Of a stretch of DNA of 53,055 nt, positions 47,168 to 53,055 are shown in pieces. A program made the translations under genes and the position numbers. The stretch comes from Halioglobus japonicus (GTDB lineage: Bacteria > Pseudomonadota > Gammaproteobacteria > Pseudomonadales > Halieaceae), in contig CACSIL010000023.1 of assembly GCA_902705825.1 (NCBI GenBank), forward strand, positions 141,481 through 194,535, given 5' to 3'. The notes beneath the pieces are model-generated. The model saw only the letters and a list, made by a program, of their open reading frames with translations, ran no database searches and was not told where the DNA came from. The stretch's first letter is position 1. The number at the start of each line of letters is the position of its first letter.

Positions 47168-48148
47168 ATGCCGGAGCAAAGCTCCATCAGTTACACCCAA
47201 TCGGCGCAGCGCACAATCCGTATGGAAGCCGCTGCAGTAGCCGCGCTGGAAGCGCGAATTGGACCGGAGTTCAGTTCAGCCTGCGAACTCCTGCTGCAGG
47301 TTCGCGGCCGAATCATTGTTACCGGCATGGGCAAATCGGGCCACATCGCACGGAAAATAGCCGCCACTTTGGCCAGTACCGGGTCGCCTGCGTTTTTTGT
47401 CCATCCAGGCGAAGCCAGCCACGGCGACATGGGTATGATTACAGCTGAAGATGCGGTCATTGCACTCTCCAACAGCGGTGCTGTAGCAGAAGTAATGACA
47501 CTTGTACCCCTGCTGAAACGGCTCGGCATTCCCCTGGTGAGCATGACAGGCAATCCGCAGTCACCTCTGGGGAAATCCTCCGATGTGCATCTGGACACCG
47601 GGGTTGATACCGAGGCCTGCCCACTGGATCTGGCGCCCACATCCAGCACCACCACTGCGCTCGTCATGGGTGACGCACTGGCCATCGCGCTGCTGGAAGC
47701 GCGTGGCTTTACCGCCGATGATTTCGCGTTCTCCCACCCGGGTGGGACGCTGGGCAGGCAGCTCCTGTTGAAAGTACAGGACGTGATGAAAACCGGCGAC
47801 GACATTCCGATGGTCACCGAGGAAATCAAACTGTCCGAGGCCCTGCTGGAGATCAGCAACAAGCGTATGGGGATGACTACCGTGGTCAACAAAAACGGTA
47901 CACTGGCAGGCATTTTTACCGACGGCGACTTACGTCGCGCCCTCGATACGCGCACCGATATCAACGAGACTTCGATTGGACAGCTGATGAGCAAGGGCGC
48001 AAAAACCATTGAAGCTGATATGCTGGCGGCCGCCGCCATGCACATAATGGAAGAAAACGAGATCAGCTCCTTGGTTGTTCTCGATAAAGATGGCACCCTC
48101 ACCGGCGTTCTCCACCTGAAAGACCTGCTGCACGCGGGCATCGCCTGA
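47168..48148 (+). CDS. kdsD: D-arabinose 5-phosphate isomerase
   Basis: A 326-residue isomerase that converts ribulose 5-phosphate to arabinose 5-phosphate, the first step of Kdo synthesis for LPS. An N-terminal SIS domain (about 30-190: GMGKSGHIARKIAATLASTG, then LSNSGAVAEV) is followed by two CBS domains (about 205-325). Length is normal. The Kdo 8-phosphate phosphatase gene kdsC, usually next, is missing here. Confidence 0.96.
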   Translation: MPEQSSISYTQSAQRTIRMEAAAVAALEARIGPEFSSACELLLQVRGRIIVTGMGKSGHIARKIAATLASTGSPAFFVHPGEASHGDMGMITAEDAVIALSNSGAVAEVMTLVPLLKRLGIPLVSMTGNPQSPLGKSSDVHLDTGVDTEACPLDLAPTSSTTTALVMGDALAIALLEARGFTADDFAFSHPGGTLGRQLLLKVQDVMKTGDDIPMVTEEIKLSEALLEISNKRMGMTTVVNKNGTLAGIFTDGDLRRALDTRTDINETSIGQLMSKGAKTIEADMLAAAAMHIMEENEISSLVVLDKDGTLTGVLHLKDLLHAGIA

Positions 48149-48267
48149 TAAGGAACTACCTCCCGATGAAGCCCTCTAAGGATTGCGAGACCATCGTTCA
48201 CCTGTCGCCGGACCTGGCGGCACAAATCTCACCCCAATACGACAAGAAAGCTTTGCGGAGTGCACCT

Positions 48268-48837
48268 ATGTCAACACGCTGTCCGAAAACGCATGCCAGA
48301 ACGAGGCAATTCTTTACCGGTATACTGCTACTGGCAATGGGCCTCTTTGCGGCCCTTACCCAGGCACTGCCCGAAGATCGCGACAAGCCCATGAGAATTA
48401 CGGCAGACAAGGCCGAGCGCGATGATGTCAATGGCGTCACCATATACAGGGGTAACGTCATCGCGATTCAAGGCAGCCTGAAATTGGAATCCGAGAAACT
48501 CACGATTTATCTGACCGATGGACAGGCGAGCAAAATTGTAGCCGAGGGCGCACCGGCCAAAATGCAGCAGCGACCGGAAGTAGACAAGGAGATGGTCTAT
48601 GCCAAAGCCAAAATCATCACCTATTACAGGCCGGAGGAGCGTGTCCACCTGCAAACTGACGGCTACGTTGAACAGGATGGCTCCATCGTCAATGGTGACT
48701 CTATTGACTATTTTATTGAACAACAGCTGACCAAGGCTGTGTCGGATCCAAAACGTAAAGACGACAGGGTGGTAGTTGTGCTCCCTCCCAGCGAACTAAA
48801 GGACAAGGAAGACAGTGGCGCAACTGAGAGCGAGTAA
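48268..48837 (+). CDS. lptA: LPS transport periplasmic protein LptA
   Basis: A 189-residue OstA-like protein with a signal peptide (cleavage expected after TQA near residue 33) and an LptA beta-jellyroll domain: [21 protein letters not shown] near 44, then [12 protein letters not shown]. LptA oligomers bridge the periplasm and carry LPS to LptDE. The ATG at 48268 has GGAG seven bases upstream; the frame is open 34 codons further. It overlaps lptB by 23 bases. lptC, normally directly upstream, is missing. Confidence 0.93.
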   Translation: MSTRCPKTHARTRQFFTGILLLAMGLFAALTQALPEDRDKPMRITADKAERDDVNGVTIYRGNVIAIQGSLKLESEKLTIYLTDGQASKIVAEGAPAKMQQRPEVDKEMVYAKAKIITYYRPEERVHLQTDGYVEQDGSIVNGDSIDYFIEQQLTKAVSDPKRKDDRVVVVLPPSELKDKEDSGATESE

Positions 48838-49540
48838 TCTGGCTAAGGCCTACCGCGGACGGGAAGTCATTCACGACGTTTCCATCGAAATTGACAGCGG
48901 CCAGATTGTTGGCTTGCTGGGACCTAACGGCGCGGGTAAAACGACCTGTTTTTACATGATCATCGGAATCATCCCGGCTGATCGCGGCGTGATAACCGTT
49001 GATGGAGAGGACATTACCGCTCTGACCATGCACGAACGAGCGCGTCGCGGTGTCGGTTACCTGCCGCAGGAGGCATCAATATTTCGTAAGTTGACTGTCG
49101 GCGACAACATCATGGCCATCCTTGAGACTCGTTCAGATCTCAACAAGAAGCAGCGCGTGGCCCGGCGTGATGAGTTGCTGGAGGAGTTCAATGTCCAGCA
49201 CCTGCGCGACAGCCTTGGCCAGGCGCTGTCGGGCGGCGAACGACGTCGTATTGAAATCGCCAGGGCACTGGCTACAGAGCCCGACTTTATTATGCTGGAC
49301 GAGCCTTTCGCCGGTGTCGACCCCATTTCTGTCACCGATATCAAACAGATCATTTTGCATCTGCGTGATCGCGGTATAGGCGTGCTCATTACCGATCACA
49401 ATGTACGGGATACTCTGGATATCTGTGAAAAAGCCTACATCGTGGGCGAGGGCCGAATCATCGCCTCAGGGACAACCGAGGATGTACTGAACAATGAACA
49501 TGTTCGGCAGGTGTACCTCGGCGATCAGTTCCGCATGTAA
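48815..49540 (+). CDS. lptB: LPS export ABC transporter ATPase LptB
   Basis: A 241-residue ABC ATPase that powers LPS extraction with LptFGC. Walker [10 protein letters not shown] is at 36-44, the signature [16 protein letters not shown] near 136, and Walker [14 protein letters not shown] near 156. The GTG start has AAGGA repeats upstream inside lptA. Family length. It is followed by rpoN after 177 bases. Confidence 0.97.
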   Translation: MAQLRASNLAKAYRGREVIHDVSIEIDSGQIVGLLGPNGAGKTTCFYMIIGIIPADRGVITVDGEDITALTMHERARRGVGYLPQEASIFRKLTVGDNIMAILETRSDLNKKQRVARRDELLEEFNVQHLRDSLGQALSGGERRRIEIARALATEPDFIMLDEPFAGVDPISVTDIKQIILHLRDRGIGVLITDHNVRDTLDICEKAYIVGEGRIIASGTTEDVLNNEHVRQVYLGDQFRM

Positions 49541-49717
49541 GTCCTCCCGGGGTGGGTCGCGAAAGCGAGAAACACGACTTTTCGACCACCTCACAAATCC
49601 AAGCAATTTTCACGCCAAGCAGTTGCCACCCTCGGGCTACGGGGGCTACACTGCCAATCTAGGTCCCAATGTACGGGTCGACACCCGCGTGAGATAAACG
49701 ATGCTCCGAGTCTTGAA

Positions 49718-51220
49718 ATGAAGCAGTCACTCCAGCTCAAGATAGGTCAACAGCTTACGATGACGCCGCAGCTGCAGCAGGCGATTCGGCTGTTGCAGCT
49801 GTCCACCCTGGACCTCCAGCAGGAGATCCAGCAGGCGCTGGATAGCAACCCGCTGCTGGAGAGGTCTGAGGAGGATTTATACCCGTCCGATGACGAAGTG
49901 CCTGACAATACGGATGAAACCTCCCGCAGCAAAAACGAAAAAAGCGACAAGAACGATAACAGCTCCGAGGAAGCCCCTGATTGGAGCTCGAAAGAGGTGG
50001 ACGGCGATTCCAACCTGTCAGATGACCTGCCTGTCGATGTGCAGTGGGACGATTTGCTGCCATCGGCATCGGCTCCCGCGCCACAGGGTGATGAACACAA
50101 CGAAGGCGATTTTTCTGCGCAAAACTCCGCCAGTGAATCGCTGCGCGAACAACTGCTGTGGCAGCTTGGGCTGACCCGGCTCTCCGATACCGACCGCCTC
50201 ATCGCACTCTCGATTATTGACGCCACTGATGCCAACGGTCGCCTCCTGAGCAGTCCTGAAGAAATTTACGAGTCCCTGGCGAGCGACCTCGAGGTGGATT
50301 TCGACGAATTGATCGCAGTACTGCACCGGCTCCAGCAATTTGAGCCCTCCGGTGTTTGCGCGCGCGACCTGCAGGAATGCCTGCTGATACAACTGAACCA
50401 TTTATCGCCCTCCACGCCGTGGCTGGATCAGGCAAAGCTGATCGTCAGCCGCTACCTGAACCAGTTGGCGAGCAGCGATTTCGGCCAGATTCTGAGGCGC
50501 ACGCGGATCAGCGAAGAAGACCTCAAACAGGTTTTCACCCTGATTCAATCGCTGGATCCCAACCCGGGATACACGGCAGTGCCAGAGGAAGTGGAGTATG
50601 TGGTGCCGGATGTATTCGTCACCAAAAAGAATGGTCGCTGGCTGGTAGAGCTCAACCCGGATATCGCACCAAAATTGCGCATCAATAGCGGCTACGCCAG
50701 TTTGATTAAACGCGCAGATAACAGCGCCGACAACACCTATTTACGTGATAATCTGCAAGAGGCGCGCTGGTTTCTAAAGAGCCTGCACAGCCGCAATGAA
50801 ACCCTGATGAAGGTTGCCAGCAAAATTGTCGATCACCAGCGAAATTTTCTCGAGTACGGTACCGAAGCCATGAAGCCACTGGTGCTGCACGAAATTGCCG
50901 AGGCTGTTGAGATGCACGAATCCACCATCTCACGCGCTACGACTAACAAATACATGCACACACCCAGAGGTGTGTTCGAGCTCAAGTATTTTTTCTCCAG
51001 CCACGTAGCGACGACCACCGGGGGAGAATGTTCTTCTACTGCCATCAGGGCATTGATTAAAAAACTGGTGGCTGCGGAGAATCCTCGTAAACCATTGAGC
51101 GACAACAAGATTGCGCTGCTTCTGAAAGAGCAGGGCATTGAAATTGCAAGACGCACCATCGCCAAATACCGTGATGCGCTTTATATACCCCCGTCCAACG
51201 AGCGCAAACGTTTGGTCTAG
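49718..51220 (+). CDS. rpoN: RNA polymerase sigma-54 factor
   Basis: A 500-residue sigma-54. The Gln/Leu-rich activator-interacting region I (about 1-50) is followed by a very acidic region II (about 50-115), the core-binding domain, a helix-turn-helix near 380-405 (EMHESTISRATTNKYM) and the RpoN box ARRTIAKYRDAL at 477-488. It directs transcription from -24/-12 promoters with enhancer-binding proteins, commonly including pilA and nitrogen genes. Only a weak ribosome site precedes the ATG. Confidence 0.97.
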   Translation: MKQSLQLKIGQQLTMTPQLQQAIRLLQLSTLDLQQEIQQALDSNPLLERSEEDLYPSDDEVPDNTDETSRSKNEKSDKNDNSSEEAPDWSSKEVDGDSNLSDDLPVDVQWDDLLPSASAPAPQGDEHNEGDFSAQNSASESLREQLLWQLGLTRLSDTDRLIALSIIDATDANGRLLSSPEEIYESLASDLEVDFDELIAVLHRLQQFEPSGVCARDLQECLLIQLNHLSPSTPWLDQAKLIVSRYLNQLASSDFGQILRRTRISEEDLKQVFTLIQSLDPNPGYTAVPEEVEYVVPDVFVTKKNGRWLVELNPDIAPKLRINSGYASLIKRADNSADNTYLRDNLQEARWFLKSLHSRNETLMKVASKIVDHQRNFLEYGTEAMKPLVLHEIAEAVEMHESTISRATTNKYMHTPRGVFELKYFFSSHVATTTGGECSSTAIRALIKKLVAAENPRKPLSDNKIALLLKEQGIEIARRTIAKYRDALYIPPSNERKRLV

Positions 51221-51292
51221 AATCTAACTATCAGCAACCGGCCTCGCCGGCGTCAGGCACCAACTGTCTCAAACCTGTAACAGGAGCAATCT

Positions 51293-51580
51293 ATGCAACT
51301 CACCATCACTGGTCATCACCTGGAAATTACCACTCCACTAAAGGAGTACGTCGAAAGTAAGCTGGAGCGTCTCCAACGCCATTTCGACCAGATAACAGCT
51401 ATCGATGTCATCCTGACCGTGGAAAAAAAGGTGCAACGCGCGGAAGCCACTGTCCATATCGCAGGCGGTGATTTGTTCGCACACTCCGAATCGGAGGATA
51501 TGTATGCTGCAATAGACACTCTCTCAGACAAACTGGACCGCCAGTTGATCAAACATAAACAGAAACACCGGGGGCACTAG
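51293..51580 (+). CDS. hpf: Ribosome hibernation promoting factor, short form
   Basis: A 95-residue HPF/YfiA-type protein with the expected beta-alpha-beta-beta-beta-alpha fold (QLTITGHHLEITTPLKEYVESKLERL at the start, DKLDRQLIKHKQKHRGH at the basic end). The short form binds the 30S decoding region and promotes 100S dimers together with RMF. AGGAG before the ATG. The position after rpoN is conserved. Confidence 0.95.
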   Translation: MQLTITGHHLEITTPLKEYVESKLERLQRHFDQITAIDVILTVEKKVQRAEATVHIAGGDLFAHSESEDMYAAIDTLSDKLDRQLIKHKQKHRGH

Positions 51581-51590
51581 ACACGCGATA

Positions 51591-52049
51591 ATGAATGCCC
51601 TCAGCCAAATACTGACCCCGGCCCGCACGGTGTGTAGCGCCCCGGGGATCAGTAAAAAGCGATTGTTTGAAACCATCGCAACCATCGTCTGTGAAGATCA
51701 GGCCGCCCTACCCTATGATCAGGTTCTGGATCACCTTATCTCGCGCGAGAAGTTGGGGAGTACTGGCCTCGGTGAAGGGATCGCCATCCCGCATTGCCGA
51801 GTAGGCGATTGCACCGCGCCGCTGGGAGCACTGCTCACGCTGGAGGAGCCGATTCCCTTCGACGCGCCGGATGATCAGCCTGTAGACTTACTGTTTGTAC
51901 TGTTGGTGCCAGAGGAAGCGCAACAACAACACCTGGACATTCTCGCAACAGTGGCGGGGTTGCTCAGCCAGGCGGATTTCTGTACGCGCTTGCGCGCGGC
52001 GAGGAACGACCGAGCCCTCTACGAGGTAGCTTGCGGTGTCACAACCTGA
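51591..52049 (+). CDS. ptsN: PTS-Ntr EIIA component
   Basis: A 152-residue EIIA-Ntr. The phosphorylated His68 sits in GIAIPHCRV. It takes phosphate from NPr and regulates potassium transport, nitrogen and envelope responses rather than transporting sugar. It starts eleven bases after hpf and is followed by rapZ, the conserved rpoN-hpf-ptsN-rapZ-npr order. Confidence 0.96.
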   Translation: MNALSQILTPARTVCSAPGISKKRLFETIATIVCEDQAALPYDQVLDHLISREKLGSTGLGEGIAIPHCRVGDCTAPLGALLTLEEPIPFDAPDDQPVDLLFVLLVPEEAQQQHLDILATVAGLLSQADFCTRLRAARNDRALYEVACGVTT

Positions 52050-52064
52050 CATGGAGAGTTTTCA

Positions 52065-52919
52065 GTGCGATTAATCGTCATAAGCGGGCGTTCGGGCTCC
52101 GGGAAAAGTACCGCGCTACATCAGTTGGAGGACGAGGGGTTTTACTGTATCGACAACCTGCCGGTCTCGCTGTTGCCTGCACTGATGGAGAAGGTCAACG
52201 ACAAGGAGTTCCAGTTGTTTCAGGGAACTGCCGTCTGTATTGATGCACGCAACGCATGGAAGGACCTGAAGAACTTTCGCGACATCCTTGAAAAACTTCC
52301 ATCCTCGGCAGAAGTACAGGTGCTGTATCTCGACGCCCAGGTGACATCGCTGTTACAGCGCTTTGGCGAAACACGGCGCCGTCACCCCCTGAGCACCGAG
52401 TCGGTATCACTGGCAGAGGCGATAGACCGGGAGCAGGAACTGCTCGAGCCTATCGCCCGCAGTGCAAACCTTGTGCTCGATACCAGCCAAATGACGGTTT
52501 ACGAGCTGCGCGACGCGATCAAGCAACAGCTGTTGGGCACCACGACCGGCACCATGTCGATACTGATTCAATCTTTTGGATTCAAACGCGGGGTGCCTGC
52601 CGATGCAGATCTGGTGTTCGACGTACGAATGCTACCCAACCCTCATTGGGTAAAAGAGCTGCGCATGAAGACTGGCCTGGACGAGGAGGTTGGCGCTTTT
52701 CTCGAAAAGCAACCCATGACGGCGGACCTCTATCGCGATCTGCGTCACTACTTGGATACCTGGCTGCCGCGATACCGCGAAGGCAATCGCAGTTACATGA
52801 ATATTGCTCTGGGTTGTACCGGAGGCCAACATCGGTCAGTATATTTGGCCAATCGCCTTTATAAGCACTATCAGACGGAATATCCGTCAATGCATATCAG
52901 GCACAGAGAACTCCAGTAG
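52065..52919 (+). CDS. rapZ: RNase adaptor protein RapZ
   Basis: A 284-residue P-loop protein with Walker A GRSGSGKST (8-16), the DEGFYCIDNLP segment, and a C-terminal domain with CTGGQHRSVYLA. In Escherichia RapZ binds GlmZ and guides RNase E, coupling amino-sugar supply to GlmS synthesis. GTG start with GGAGAG before it. Length equals Escherichia RapZ. Confidence 0.96.
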   Translation: MRLIVISGRSGSGKSTALHQLEDEGFYCIDNLPVSLLPALMEKVNDKEFQLFQGTAVCIDARNAWKDLKNFRDILEKLPSSAEVQVLYLDAQVTSLLQRFGETRRRHPLSTESVSLAEAIDREQELLEPIARSANLVLDTSQMTVYELRDAIKQQLLGTTTGTMSILIQSFGFKRGVPADADLVFDVRMLPNPHWVKELRMKTGLDEEVGAFLEKQPMTADLYRDLRHYLDTWLPRYREGNRSYMNIALGCTGGQHRSVYLANRLYKHYQTEYPSMHIRHRELQ

Positions 52920-52931
52920 ACAGGTCAGCGT

Positions 52932-53055
52932 GTGATTCGGACTCAGGTTATCATTATTAACAAGCTCGGTTTGCACGCTCGTGCGGCAGCCAAGTTTGTC
53001 GCCTGCACTTCCGCGTTCTCCAGCTCCATACGGACGGGGAAGGACGGCAACTGGG
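52932..53055 (+). CDS. npr: HPr-like phosphocarrier NPr (truncated by window end)
   Basis: The first 41 codons of an HPr-family protein. The active-site His15 lies in NKLGLHARAAAKF. With EI-Ntr it passes phosphate to PtsN. The start is taken as GTG at 52932, twelve bases after rapZ; the rest lies beyond the window. Confidence 0.9.
   Translation, partial: MIRTQVIIINKLGLHARAAAKFVACTSAFSSSIRTGKDGNW

Overview
The window is a block of core chromosome from a gammaproteobacterium. Gene order follows the Pseudomonas-type arrangement almost throughout: pilA-pilB-pilC-pilD-coaE; mutT-argJ-secA; the division and cell wall (dcw) cluster from mraZ to ftsZ; rnpB; rsmI / lpoA-yraN-diaA-dolP; sspA-sspB; petA-petBC; rplM-rpsI; zapE / zapG; nif3 / degS; hisG-hisD; ibaG and mlaC; the calcium/sodium antiporter, kdsD, lptA, lptB, rpoN, hpf, ptsN, rapZ and npr. 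Gene content (type IV pili, LPS transport, meso-DAP-type MurE, short-form HisG, cytochrome bc1) fits a free-living aerobic Gram-negative. A marine Cellvibrionales/Halieaceae-like relative is my best guess, from memory of gene order only. I see no insertion sequence, prophage, CRISPR array, tRNA or rRNA operon.

Layout. 1-5.8 kb, plus strand: a small HAMP membrane protein, a type IV pilin, the PilB/PilC/PilD assembly machinery and CoaE. 5.9-11.3 kb, minus: a MutT-like Nudix hydrolase, ArgJ, SecA and an M23 peptidase. 11.6-28.4 kb, minus: the dcw cluster, read from mraZ (28.3 kb) down to ftsZ, mostly with overlapping or abutting genes, so it is probably one long transcription unit. It starts from a clear sigma-70 promoter with an array of MraZ-type repeats. 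28.4-29.4 kb: a gene-free stretch of about 520 bases, then the RNase P RNA gene. 29.4-33.8 kb: rsmI diverging from the lpoA-yraN-diaA-dolP operon. 33.9-40.1 kb, minus: sspB/sspA, the bc1 complex genes with cytochromes b and c1 fused in one reading frame, ribosomal proteins S9 and L13, and ZapE. 40.3-53.1 kb: ZapG, NIF3 protein, DegS-like protease, hisD/hisG, ibaG, mlaC, then a plus-strand run from the antiporter to a truncated npr at the window edge.

The most unusual overall feature is what is absent. At several places where related genomes carry further genes, the flanking genes here sit almost directly together: lpxC and most of dciA (between ftsZ and the M23 gene), hisC, murA, mlaB, mlaFED, kdsC plus lptC, and yacG. 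Several of these are normally essential, so they must lie elsewhere in the genome, or the sequence has lost them by rearrangement or assembly error. Other points worth attention are the b/c1 fusion, a Gln in place of the Asn of the SxN motif of FtsI, paired in-frame ATGs before both ftsA and ftsZ, and the MraZ box array. I found no convincing new defence, mobile or biosynthetic system.
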